A stretch of DNA of 43,184 bases from Phaeoceros laevis (Eukaryota > Anthocerotophyta > Anthocerotopsida > Notothyladales), in assembly GCA_049999765.1 (NCBI GenBank), contig JBNGIQ010009333.1, positions 108,479 to 151,662 on the forward strand, in the 5' to 3' direction. Shown here piece after piece: positions 1 through 9,686 of the stretch. The position numbers and the translations under genes were made by a program. Under the pieces are notes generated by a model. The model ran no database searches. It saw nothing but the letters and a program-made list of their open reading frames with translations, and had not been told where the DNA came from. Numbering within the stretch: the stretch's first letter is position 1; the number at the start of each line of letters is the position of its first letter.

Positions 1-318
1 CAGGTATGTTGACCAGCATGTGCGAGCCCGTGCACGGTCCTCGGCAGTAAGACGTTGTCCACCGGTGGGAAGGGCACCTTGCACCAATTGGAGCCAGGCC
101 ATTGCAGCTTGTTGGCGGTAGAGCTCGGCCGGGGTTAGATCAGCAGAAAACGGACCAAGCAAGTAAAAGATGTGATCCAAAGGGTTCGCCGGAGAGGGAG
201 CTGGCAAGGGCGTCATCACTGGTCTTCGCGGAGGCAACGCGAGAGGGGGAGGGCGCTCAGGAGGACCATAGCTGGAGGAACCACTACCGGAAGATGGGAC
301 AGGCCTCAACGGTGCCAT
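1..318 (-). CDS. Partial ORF running off the left edge, product unknown
   Basis: An open frame of 106 codons begins with ATG at 318 (minus) and reaches the window edge without a stop. The first ~45 residues are rich in Pro, Ser, Gly and Arg. The rest is compositionally normal and helical-looking (contains DHIFYLLGPF and AELYRQQAAMAWLQL). A TATA box lies 70 bp upstream at 385-392. This could be the start of a retrotransposon gag-like protein or a host gene; I recognise no family. The start is chosen because it is the first ATG after the TATA box and frame use is open throughout. Confidence 0.45.
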   Translation of the reverse strand, partial: MAPLRPVPSSGSGSSSYGPPERPPPLALPPRRPVMTPLPAPSPANPLDHIFYLLGPFSADLTPAELYRQQAAMAWLQLVQGALPTGGQRLTAEDRARARTCWSTYL

Positions 319-384
319 GAGCAAAGAACTGGAAACACGGAGGAGGTGAGGACGAGAATGAGAGTTGCACCAGCAGGAGGGGGG

Positions 385-392
385 CTATATAG
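385..392 (-). promoter_or_regulatory. TATA box for the minus-strand ORF
   Basis: CTATATAG on the minus strand, about 67 nt upstream of the ATG at 318. This spacing suits a plant TATA box with a ~35-nt 5' UTR. Position and motif are seen; function is inferred. Confidence 0.4.
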
Positions 393-614
393 GTCAGACT
401 CCATGACCTACCGCCAAAGCCGGCCGAGTACTCGGACTCAGATAGGGTGCCAACCTACGGCTACGGTACAGTTGCTTGTGGTGGCATGTGGCCGTGGTGT
501 GGGATGTGAAACCACATGCACACAAAGGGTTTTGGGGAAATTCTTAAATGGGGGGGTTTTCAGGTCCCCTTCCACACAGCCACAAGGAGGGTTTACTTTT
601 GGAGCTAGAGATAG

Positions 615-717
615 GGCACCATTCACATGGGCCATGGGGTTTTTATGGAAATGCATTACTTTTGGTTAAGGCACTCTTCACATTGCCTAAGGGGTTTTTC
701 TGAAAGGCATTACTTTT
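615..717. repeat. Imperfect direct repeat, two ~49-bp units
   Basis: Units 615-663 and 670-717 share the pattern GGCAC..TTCACAT..G..ATGGGGTTTTT followed by GGCATTACTTTT-like ends. They lie upstream of the plus-strand TATA box at 907. Duplicated upstream blocks are common in LTR U3 enhancers, so a U3-like role is possible. Confidence 0.5.
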
Positions 718-813
718 GAGTGGGTTTGGGCTTAGTAAATAGGTAGTTAGGTAGTTAGTTAAATAAAGGGTTAAGTTAGGGGGCCCGCCCTATCTAGGAG
801 AGATAAGATAGGG

Positions 814-908
814 TAGTGTGTGGTGGACCAATAGGGTTCAAGGGAATTTGACTGGCCAATGGGGTGCAAATTCCCTAGTCTAGAGTAAGGTGGTCCTCCC
901 ACACACTA
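814..908. repeat. Nested inverted repeats next to a TATA box
   Basis: Outer arms 814-830 and 891-908 (TAGTGTGTGG-TGGACCA against its near complement) enclose a second inverted pair, AGGGAATTT at 841-849 and AAATTCCCT at 868-876. CCAAT motifs sit at 828-832 and 856-860. The right arm ends inside the TATA box. Confidence 0.6.
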
Positions 909-914
909 TATAAG
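907..914 (+). promoter_or_regulatory. TATA box of an LTR-like plus-strand promoter
   Basis: TATATAAG is followed by a pyrimidine-rich CTCCCCTCTCTCTTAATTC stretch, as at many LTR or gene start sites. Two CCAAT motifs lie 50-80 bp upstream. No convincing long ORF follows on the plus strand: a short frame at 935-1195 has no recognisable product. This block may be a solo LTR or an LTR of the element whose ORF starts at 318, but no partner copy is in the window. Confidence 0.4.
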
Positions 915-1195
915 CTCCCCTCTCTCTTAATTCAATGTCATTGTTGTGCCTAGTCTTTCCAAGAGTGGGAGCTAGAGCTCTCCAAGCTCTCCACCCCCCT
1001 TGGTGCTGCCACACTTTGAACCCGTACGGATGCGTAGGCTCGTTGTTCGTACCCTGCGGTCGGCACCCAAGGCCCGTTGCTCGCTTGTCGTGTGAAATAG
1101 CGTGGAAGTCTGCAGGTCTCCTAGGTCCGTGTCATGACGAGCGTCCCGTTCCATCCACAGCAGAGACCCCCGTTGGCGGCAGTACTACTTTGTAG

Positions 1196-1970
1196 TAGCA
1201 CGCAAGTGGAGTGTTCGTACCTTCGCGGCCGGAAACGTCTGAGCCGGGCGGTGAGCCGAACGCTGGTGACAGCAGCTCAGTAGGCCACTGCCATAGCACC
1301 TCGATGTAGATAGGTAGCTAGGATGAAGGACTGGGAGTGTCCACTGTGGTGTCTGACGATTATGTTGCTGTGGTGGGGTTTGCTGATGGTGTCGGCCATT
1401 TGGTGGCTGTTGTTGTAGAGGTAGGGCTCACAGGGGGTTCGGTAGGCGTGACCTTGAGGAGGGCCTAATAACCCCTGAACAGCTTGTGGCTTAGAAGGCA
1501 TGATAGGTGTAGCCGTGGGAAGAGCCGAATACTTCCAGAAGGCCTGGGGATCTGTCGGACAGCACAAGACAGAGGCGTGGGTGTTTTGGCGCCGGTGATA
1601 CGAGACGGGTGCACTTGAGGATTGCTAGTAGGACGGGAGGCCGTATGCTGTGTTGAAGAGTGTTCCTAGCGGTACGGTACAAGGCGTTGGTGTGTGGGCA
1701 CCTGAGGATTGCCGACGGGACGGGAGGCCGTCTGTCGTGTAGAAGGGTGTCCGTGGTGATACGATACGGGAGGCGTAGGACGAACCTGAGGATTGTGGGT
1801 AGGACGAGACGTCTGCCGTGCTGAAGGGTTCGTCGGCTACGGGGTTGGAAAGTGTTGGAGTGGAGTACTCTCAAGGAACAGCCGTTGGCGGCAGTGGGGT
1901 AGTTTCTGCATCGTGTCAAGCAGTTTAACTTGGGGTTTTGGTGGTTTTAGTTGTAATTAGTGTCTGTTTA
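1196..1970. other. Region without a supported gene
   Basis: Short minus-strand frames (1277-1567, 1491-1919) encode Pro/Thr/Arg-rich, repeat-derived sequence with frame breaks. They look like decayed retroelement coding sequence. No tRNA, PBS or recognisable domain is seen. Confidence 0.35.
1612..1866. repeat. Three degenerate tandem units of 84-87 bp
   Basis: Units begin at 1612, 1699 and 1783 with (C/A)AC(C/T)TGAGGATT, and each contains GGGA(C)GGGAGGCCGT-like sequence. Both periods (87 and 84) are multiples of three, and the minus-strand frame stays open across them (1491-1919). They may therefore once have been coding, for example a Pro/Thr-rich retroelement segment. No family is recognised. 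Confidence 0.55.
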
Positions 1971-2029
1971 GTCTGTTGCTGTTCCCATTGAGTCCTCTGT
2001 GGGAACGAAACCCCTTGTACTACGACAAC

Positions 2030-2826
2030 GAAGGGGATAAACTTTGCCCTGGGTTACTACAGTTCCCTCCACCAGCAGATATGTACCAAAAGGGTTATCT
2101 GAGTCTGAGTCCAGTAACCGCTTTGCAGCTCGTTTTGAGGCTGCATTGTGTAGTTTTCGGAGAAATCCATGAGGACATCACCACATCATACGGCAGGTTC
2201 ATAAGACTGGATTTGAACATCTGGTCTTCCCAGCGCGCTGTAAAATTGTGGAGGAGAAAAGGCAGTACCTTAACCTTGAGCTCTCTAATAACAACAGAAG
2301 GAGGTGTATCTTTGAACTGGAGCTTCAAGCGGCGGACATCCTCCCCTTTTTTGTTCTGACCCAGGGTTTCGTAAGCAAACTTCTTCCATTTGACATGTGC
2401 GCTGGGCCGAGCATTTGCTTCTTCATCTGAACAGACCCTGAGCTTTTTTATTCCACACTCACTACACTCTCCACGCAGGCATTTGATGCCACTCTTCCTC
2501 CCCTTTGTCGCACAATATCTCTTCCCATAGCGTCCTCAAAGAGTCATACGTTCCATGTATAGCGGCCTGGCAGCAATTTTTCTCATCAGGTTTGCAGACT
2601 GCAGTACAAGAACATGTGCACCCCTGCGGAGGGTGTGTTGTGGATGCTGTTCCACGCATGGCATTCAGGGCCTGCTTGATGTAAACCATCTCCAAATGGT
2701 ACCTACAGCAGCACACATTTCTCTCGGTGTCCTTCACCGCTCTAATGTAGCTGGGCTTCAAGTATTCAAAGGCCCGCTATCCACACTTGTGCTCTGGGTA
2801 GCGTTGTTTAAATTGCTTGTACAGGT
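2030..2826 (-). pseudogene. TE-X copy A transposase, exon 2 (truncated)
   Basis: The decayed reading frame matches copy B: YPEHKCG-stop-RAFEYLKPS, then IRAVKDTERNVCCCRYH, a Cys-rich block (CTCSCTAVCKP, CCQAA), LCDKGEEEWH, KWKKFAYETLG, LLHNFTA and DFSENYT. A splice acceptor (AG) sits at 2827-2828. The TAG in HKCG-stop-RAF stands where copy B has CAA (Gln). A frameshift precedes DFSENY. The product would be a cut-and-paste transposase with a Cys-rich, probably zinc-binding, DNA-binding region; the function is inferred from the acidic motifs described for copy B. Confidence 0.75.
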
Positions 2827-2929
2827 CTGCCCGCAAAACTCCACGCAACCAAAAAACAACACATGAGTGGCACATCATAGCAGTACTGTCCAGGACATGG
2901 ACCAGGAGCAAGCAGAGGAAGGCAGTTCA

Positions 2930-3309
2930 CAAGGCAGTGCATACCATTGGAAGGCTGTTCACAATGCAGTGCAAACCATCACTAGGCTGTTCACAAGGCA
3001 CTGCATACCATAGGAAGGCTGTTCACTAGGCAAGGCTACGCACTAGGCAGAGCAAACCATAGCAAGGCTGTGCACTAGGCGGAGCATACCCATACACAGG
3101 CTATGCACTAGGCAGAACATACCATCACATGGCTGTTCACTAGGCAGAGCNNNNNNNNNNGGCAGAACATACCATCACATGGCTGTTCACTAGGCAGAGC
3201 ATACCATCACTAGGCAGGGCATACCAGCACAAGGCTATTCACTAGGCAGGGCAGACCATGACTAGGTAGAGCATACCAGCACTAGGCAAAGCATACCATA
3301 GCAAGGCTG
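2930..3309. repeat. Minisatellite inside the TE-X copy A intron
   Basis: About a dozen degenerate ~31-bp units around GGCTGTTCACTAGGCAGAGC + ATACCATCAC. It lies within the 515-bp intron (2827-3341) of the transposase. A 10-N gap at 3151-3160 is flanked by identical 40-bp copies (3111-3150, 3161-3200), so the array length is not reliable. Confidence 0.8.
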
Positions 3310-3388
3310 CAAACCCTAGACAAAAATAGAAGGTAGCTAACCTGTGTTGTTTGAAAGAACTGCAAGGCTTGCTTACTCCAATCACCCT

Positions 3389-3700
3389 CACTACTAGGAA
3401 AAAGTCATAAGAGTCACGGCTGGCATTCACGGATTTTTGCCACGGTCCACGTCCGTGTCAAAAATGGCGCACGACACGCTTTGTTGACATGGTTTTCCTG
3501 GGTGGCATGTGTGACCGGGTCAAAACTAATGGCGACCTGCTGTGTTCCGGGCTAGGCCGGGCAACCACACGTCCCATTGCAGGGCCGGCCCATTATTCCC
3601 CTCCGAATATCCACTGCACCAGAGAATCTCAGTCCTCTCACGTGGGAGCAGGTGGCGCTTGCCAGCTCCCATTGCCCGCCCGGCCCGTGATTTATGACGG
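3389..3700 (+). repeat. CACTA 1 left terminal and subterminal region
   Basis: The terminal repeat is followed by CACGG/CCGTG-rich DNA and a block (GACACGCTTTGTTGACATGG, GCAGGGCCGGCCCATTA) also present at the left end of CACTA 2 (38056 onward). The shared block marks the two elements as one family. Subterminal repeats of this kind bind the element's own transposition protein in known CACTA families. Confidence 0.85.
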
Positions 3701-3940
3701 ATATACCACATGGGACCTCGCCGGACATAGCCACGGATCTGTTACCTCGCACGCGACAAAATTCACTGGCGCTTGGCGACAAAATCCACTGGCGGTTGAC
3801 GTCCTTCCTAGGACCTGGTCACACAAGAGACTTGGTGGAGCGTCCGACTCCCACACTTGGGGACTTCCCCGTTGCATCCGTGACATCATTCATTTCAGAT
3901 CGTACATGCTCTACTCAGGACCTCGTACCCCCTGATTTCT

Positions 3941-4905
3941 TTGTGCTGCTGGATCTGCAAGCTTGATTCTACAGCTGGTGAATTGAGTCCTTCTATCTAT
4001 GATCAGGTGAAGCTGTGGCGCAGGGTCATACGTCTCCTCCTTGCGCTATTTGACGACTATCCTTGCCTAGCTGAGCAAAGCGCCTCCATGATCGATAAAA
4101 AATGTGCATCGATGAAGTTGATTTTCTGCGAGGAAGAATGGGGCGAACTTAGTTGGTCTGAGCTGGTTCTAAAATTTGGAAAAGCACTGGTGTAAGGGAG
4201 TCTAGCAAGCGTGGACAGGTCAAATAAAAAGGATAAGATGCGCGCAACTGGGAAGAAGGGCAGCTGGAAAACAACCTCCAAATACTGGGCATCCAAACTG
4301 AAGAATGTCAAAGAGAAAAAACCCAACTTCTTTTCGAGTGCGACACACTGAAAGCAGACTTGAGGGCTTTGTCATTTGAGAAATCCAACTTGGATGGGCA
4401 GGTGCAAGCAGGAAAGGAACAGAAACCAAGAAGTTTGAGGAGAAGGTTCTGGAACTGAACACCAAACTGGAGTTAGCGGTTGAGGATAGAAAGAAAATAG
4501 AGGAGATACATGGCTGCTTACTCTCTGAAGTTGAGTTCATAAGGGTGAATGTGAAGGCAGCAACTGAAGAAAGAGACGATCTTAGACATAAGGTAGAGAA
4601 AGTGCAGCAGCTAAATGAGGAGCTGAAGGAAGAAACTTGTAATCTTCGTATCCAGCTTCAAGCAACAACAACTGGGTGGCAGGATGTCATGGCTGCTAAA
4701 TCTGAGCAACATGTGGAAGTAGAGCAATTGAAGCATACCGTACAGGTGGTTAACGAGGCTCTGCAGAATCACGTGCAACAGATTGCAGATCTGGAACAAG
4801 AAAATTTGATTTTGAAACCGCATATTTCTAAAGCTGAATTTACTTCGTTGGAACTTGAGAAGGCAGTAAGGCAGGTGCTTCCCTCGGAAAGTCCGAAAGC
4901 TTCCT
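3941..4905 (+). pseudogene. Captured coiled-coil protein fragment, frameshifted
   Basis: Open stretches in changing frames encode heptad-rich sequence: QLENNLQILGIQTEEC near 4260, then KKFEEKVLELNTKLELAVED, and an open part at 4545-4970 with ERDDLRHKVEKVQQLNEELK and VEQLKHTVQVVNEALQ. At least two frameshifts are needed. The sequence suggests a long coiled-coil structural protein such as a synaptonemal-complex or cytoskeletal type, but I cannot name the family. It sits just inside the CACTA left end. Confidence 0.5.
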
Positions 4906-4960
4906 TAAAATTTCATGGCTCTGCGGTGCACCTTGCCTCATGTGTCCACAAACTCACACA

Positions 4961-5326
4961 CTGCGCTTGACCTGGATAACATTTCCCAGTCCGAGGGCCG
5001 CCATAGCCAAGTGCTCCAGTTTTTGCTGAGGCGCGCCATATAGCTTCTTGCACAGGGAGGAAGGCGATGCACAGCAGTAGGGTGGCGCCCAGCATGCACA
5101 GGGAGGGTGGTGGTGCCCAACGGGCTGGGAGGGAGGAGGCGCCCTGCCTCGCGGCTGGAATGGGGAGGCCAGGTAGGTGTCGTGACTTTTTCGGACAGAT
5201 GTCCCTGTCGCTGGTGCTTCCCTGTGAGTTCAAACCGCAGGCCACCGTGGCTTGTGGCTGCGCTTGACTTGGATAACATTTCCCAGTCTGAGGGCCGCCA
5301 TAGCCAAGTGCTCTAGTTTTTGCAGA
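4961..5326. repeat. Direct repeat of ~69 bp, 297 bp apart
   Basis: Copies 4961-5029 and 5258-5326 both read CTGCGCTTGAC(C/T)TGGATAACATTTCCCAGTC and continue GAGGGCCGCCATAGCCAAGTGCTC(C/T)AG. They lie immediately upstream of the PPR gene start and could include its 5' UTR or promoter. The role is unknown. Confidence 0.75.
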
Positions 5327-5333
5327 GGTAGCA

Positions 5334-8300
5334 ATGGCGCATTTCCTCCATCTACCGTTGAGCACCACCAACGGGATGCAACATCAGCGGTTTTGGATGC
5401 CAGCAGCTGAGAGGCAGGCCCACACCCTGGAGGGGAGGTTAAATGTGCCTCCGAGGCAATGGATTTCCACAAGCCGCAAATTTGTGCCGTGCTGTGGCTT
5501 AGCAGCCAAGCTATGCATAACGGAAAATGTCAGTGCAGGAGAACGACAAAAGTTGTTGTGGAGGCAGTATTTCTTGGACCCCACATTGTGGTGGGACTGC
5601 AGGACAAACCAGAAGAGCGCGCGCTCTCCTGACTTCAGGCACAAGGAGTCCAAAGAGCCCCTGGGGTTGAACAATTTCTACAAGCCTGACTGGGTGGATG
5701 CGGAGCTGGCTGCCTTGGACAAGCAGGTTGGACGGTCTGCTCAGCCTACATCCAACCCCTTGTTGCATCATAATGCCGCGGTGCCAGAGTGCCAAGGGTA
5801 CGGAACGGCTTAGGCTGTCATCAAACAACTTTGTGAGAACGGGCAGCTAAGTCCAGCAGTGGACGCTTTGACCGTCTTGGCGGAGAANNNNNNNNNNNNN
5901 NNNNNNNNNNNNNNNNNNNNNNNNNNNNNNNNNNNNNNNNNNNNNNNNNNNNNNNNNNNNNNNNNNNNNNNNNNNNNNNNNNNNNNNAGAGCGCGCGCTC
6001 TCCCGACTTCAGGCACAAGGAGTCCAAGGAGCCCCTGTGGCTGAACAACTTCTACAAGCCTGACTGGGTGGATGCGGAGCTGGCTGCCTTGGACAAGCAG
6101 GTTGGACGGTCTGCTCAGCCTACATCCAACCCCTTGTTGCATCATAATGCCGCGGTGCCAGAGTGCCAAGGGTACGGAACGGCTTAGGCTGTCATCAAAC
6201 AACTTTGTGAGAACGGGCAGCTAAGTCCAGCAGTGGACGCTTTGACCGTCTTGGCGGAGAAACAATCTCGTGTGTCCTCCTCTCTGCTGTACAGAGTCAT
6301 TCGGATATGCGGGGCTGAAAAAAATCTCGTGTTGGGGCAACGACTTGATGATCTCACTATCAAGCTTGGGTACGGATCCAACGCATTTTTCGGAAACCAT
6401 CTCTTGCGCATGTATGCATGTGGAGGTAGGCTACAGGAGGCCATGGATGTGTTCAACAGGGTAGGGAAACCGAATGTCTTCATGTGGNNNNNNNNNNNNN
6501 NNNNNNNNNNNNNNNNNNNNNNNNNNNNNNNNNNNNNNNNNNNNNNNNNNNNNNNNNNNNNNNNNNNNNNNNNNNNNNNNNNNNNNNACAGGAGGCCATG
6601 GATGTGTTCAACAGGGTAGGGAAACCGGATGTCTTTATGTGGTTTTCCATAATCTCTGCACATGCTAAGCACGGAAAACCGAAGGAGGCCATACGACTCT
6701 ACTGGGAGATGCGTAGGTCAGGAGTGCAGGCGAATGATTACGTCTTTGTAGCTGCCCTTCAAGCTTGTGCATTTGCCGCCGACTTGGAATCTAGCATAAA
6801 AGTGCACTCTGATGTGTTGCACAGTGGCAATTCTACTACTTTGTTTGTTGGCAACTGCGTGGTTGACATGTATGCAAAATGTGGCAAACTGAAAGATGCA
6901 CGCCAGGTTTTTGACAGCATGGACACAAAGAATGTGGTGACATGGAATGCTCTGATTGCTGGGTATGCACAGCAAGGACTCGGCCAAGAGGCGCTTGTTG
7001 TGTATGCACAAATGGAGGAGGCAGGCCTTATTTTGGCTGACCATATAACTTTTGCTTGCCTTCTGAAGGCGTGTGCAAGCACTAGTGCCATACAGAGGGG
7101 CAGGCAGCTGCACTCGAAGATTGTCAAAAGAGGTCTGCTGGATGATGTAGTGGTGGGCAGCTGCCTGGTGGACATGTATGCAAAATGTGGTCAGCTGGAA
7201 GATGCGCGCCAGGTTTTTGACAGCATGGACACCAAGAATGTGGTAACATGGAATGCTCTGATTGCTGGGTATGCACAGCAAGGACTCGGCCAAGAGGCGC
7301 TTGTTATGTATGGACAAATGGAGGAGGCGGGCCTCATTTTGGCTGACCATGTTACTTTTGCTTGCCTTATGAAGGCGTGTGCAAGCACTGGTGCCATACA
7401 GAGGGGCAGGCAGCTGCACTCAAAGATTGTCAAAAGAGGTCTGTTGGATGGTGTAGTGGTGGGCACCTGCCTGGTGGACATGTATGCAAAATGTGGTGAG
7501 CTGGAAGATGCACGCCAGGTTTTTGACAGCATGGCCACAAAGGATGTGGAGACATGGAATGCTCTGATTGCTGGGTATGCACAGCAAGGTCTCGGCCAAG
7601 AGGCGCTTGTTGTGTATGGACAAATGGAGGAGGTGGGCCTCAATTTGGCTAACGATGTTACTTTTGCTTGCCTTCTAAAGGCTTGTGCAAGCACTGGTGC
7701 GTTGCAGAAGGGCAGGGAGCTGCACTCAATGATTGTCAAAAGAGGTCTGCTGGATGGTGTAGTGGTGGGCACCTGCCTGGTGGCCATGTATGCAAAATGT
7801 GGTGAGCTGAATGATGCGCGCCAGGTTTTTGACAGCATGGACACAAAGAATGTGGTAACATGGGCAGCCCTGATTGCTGGGTACGGTGCTTGTGATGAAG
7901 GTCGCAAGGCACTAGCTTGTTTTGAGGAGATGTTAGTTGCCGGTGTTCATCCTGATGATGTTATTTTTACTTGCCTTCTAGCAGCATGCAGTCATGAAGG
8001 ACTGGTCCACGAGGGTTGCAAACTCTTGGATTCCATGGCTGAACAGCATGGCATCAAACCTACTATTGAGCATTACACCTGCATGATTGATCTTCTAGCA
8101 CGTGTTGGCCAATTAGATGAGGCAAAGAAGATGCTATTGTCATGTGAAGGCCAAAGTAATGTGGTGGGCTTGACGTGTTTGTTGAATGCCTGCAAAAGTC
8201 ACAGGGATATAGAGTGGGCTGTGTGGTGTTTTGAAAGCATTGTTAGGCTGGACCCTCAAATGGCGTCTGCTTATGTGCTCATGGCCAATGCCTATGCAGA

Positions 8301-8766
8301 TGCGGGTAGGTGGACCGATGTAGACAGGATTGAAACACAGAGAAGGGCAGCAGGAGCTAACAAGAAACCTGCAGTGGCCAGCATTGAGGTGGATAAGGAG
8401 GTACACAGATTTTTAGTGGGAGAAAGGAGAAAGGATATTGAGCTTAAGGTAGAGACAACATATGCATGTGTGAAGCAGGAAGGAGGCCACGGACCTCACA
8501 CAAAGTTGGTGTTGAAGCCACTGAGTCAGAAGGAAAAGGAAGGTGTGCTTTGTGGGCATGCGGAGAAGCTAGCTCTGGCGTTTGGTCTGTTGAACACTCC
8601 GAGTGGGACACCTCTGGTGGTAACAAAGAATCTACGCATGTGCAGTGACTGCCACAGCTCCACGGAAATCATGTCAAGGCTTGAACAGAGAGACATTGTG
8701 GTAAGGGATGTGTACCATGTGCATCGATTTGCAAACGAGCGTTACAGTTGTAAGGGACGACCGTGA
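5334..8766 (+). CDS. PPR editing factor with PDF motif and DYW:KP domain (one internal stop)
   Basis: A candidate organelle RNA-editing factor. An N-terminal extension carries an OSB-like PDF motif (DPTLWWDCR, then SPDFRHKESKEPL) at 5560-5700. A linker follows, then PLS-class PPR repeats including three nearly identical P-L-S triplets, E motifs, and a DYW deaminase-like domain. The Zn/catalytic HAE is at 8557-8565 and CSDC at 8641-8652. The PG box reads KKPA (KP at 8365-8370) and the C-terminus is GRP (8755-8763). The usual CxC near the end is YSC, with one Cys lost. Two 100-N gaps are flanked by duplicated sequence; collapsing both (374 and 155 bp) gives one continuous frame of ~967 residues. 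A TAG at 5811 (repeated at 6184) interrupts it. The start at 5334 is the first in-frame ATG and could begin an organelle presequence. Confidence 0.82.
5614..6261. repeat. 274-bp duplication around a 100-N gap
   Basis: 5614-5887 and 5988-6261 are nearly identical (about four to five differences) and abut the gap 5888-5987 on both sides. This looks like two overlapping contig ends or haplotypes rather than a biological duplication. The second copy keeps the expected LW of the PDF motif (PLWLNNF against PLGLNNF). Confidence 0.85.
6433..6642. repeat. 55-bp duplication around a second 100-N gap
   Basis: 6433-6487 and 6588-6642 differ at two positions and flank the gap 6488-6587 exactly. Collapsing them keeps the PPR frame. 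Probable assembly artefact. Confidence 0.85.
6879..7880 (+). repeat. In-frame tandem array of 306-bp P-L-S triplets
   Basis: The junction YAKCG(K/Q/E)L recurs at 6879, 7185, 7491 and 7797, exactly 306 bp (102 residues) apart. Each unit encodes a P motif ([18 protein letters not shown]), an L motif ([12 protein letters not shown]) and an S motif ([18 protein letters not shown]). High DNA identity points to recent expansion or gene conversion. Confidence 0.9.
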
Positions 8767-9680
8767 GAATACTGAAGGGTTTTGACAGCATGGCCACAAA
8801 GGATTTGGTGACTTGGAATGCCCTGATAGCTGGGTATGCAAAATGTGGTGAGCTGGAAGATGCGCCACAGGTTTTTGACAGCATGGACACAAATAATGTG
8901 GTGACATGGAATGCTCTGATAGCTGGGTATGCAAAATGTGGTGAGCTGGAAGATGCTCGCCAGATTTTTGATAGCATGGACACAAAGAATGAGGGGACAT
9001 GGACAGTGCTGATCACTGGGTACACATAGCAAGGACTCGGCCAAGAGGCGCTTGTTCTGTGTGGACAAATGGAGGAGGCCGGCCTCATTTTGGCTGACCA
9101 TGTTACTTTTGCTTGCCTTCTGAAGGCGTGTGCAAGCACTTGTGACATACTGAAGGGCAGGGAGCTTCACTCACAGATTGTCAAAAGAGGACTACTGGAT
9201 GATGTAGTGGTGGGCACCTGCCTTATGGACATGTATGCAAAATGTGGTGAGCTGAAAGATGCACGCCAGATTTTTGACAGCATGAACACAAAGGATGTGG
9301 TAACATGGACAACCCTGATTGCTGGGGATGGTGCTTGTGATGAAGGTCGCAAGGCACTAGCTTGTTTTCAGGAGATGTTAGTTGCCGGTGTTCATCCTAA
9401 TGATGTTACTTTTACTTGCCTTCTAGTAGCATGCAGCCATGAGGGACTGGTGCACGGTGGTCGCAAACACTTGGATTCCATGGCTGCAGGTGACATATTC
9501 GTTGGCACTTGTTTCGTATGCATGTCTGCAAAATGTGGCAAGTTAGAAGATGCACGCAAAGTCTTTGACAGTCTGTCCACTAGGGATGCGGTAACATGGA
9601 CTAGATACATGGGTATGCTGAGCACAGGCTTGGTTGCAGGTGCTGTCATTGTATGCCAAAATGGAGCAGGAGGGGAGTGA
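8763..9680 (+). pseudogene. PPR relic without E/DYW domains
   Basis: Homologous to the adjacent PPR gene: [17 protein letters not shown] twice, ACASTCDILKGRELHSQIV, DMYAKCGELKDARQIF, LACFQEMLVAGVHPND and LVACSHEGLVHGG. It starts abruptly at the stop of the DYW gene. A TAG at 9027-9029 stands where the other copies read CAG (GYAQQGL). It dissolves at about 9680 into GPAT-like sequence. No editing function is expected. Confidence 0.88.
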
Positions 9681-9686
9681 AGGGGA

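Noticed and set aside
935-1195. 86-codon plus-strand frame after the TATA box
   Set aside because: Short, no recognisable product; more likely leader or LTR sequence.
2930-3309. Regular ~31-bp repeats, superficially CRISPR-like
   Set aside because: Units are contiguous and degenerate with no unique spacers, and they lie in a transposon intron of a plant genome; a minisatellite.
6718-9352. Long minus-strand open frames (up to 238 codons) opposite the PPR gene
   Set aside because: They repeat with the 306-bp period and are antisense shadows of the PPR repeats, with no independent similarity.
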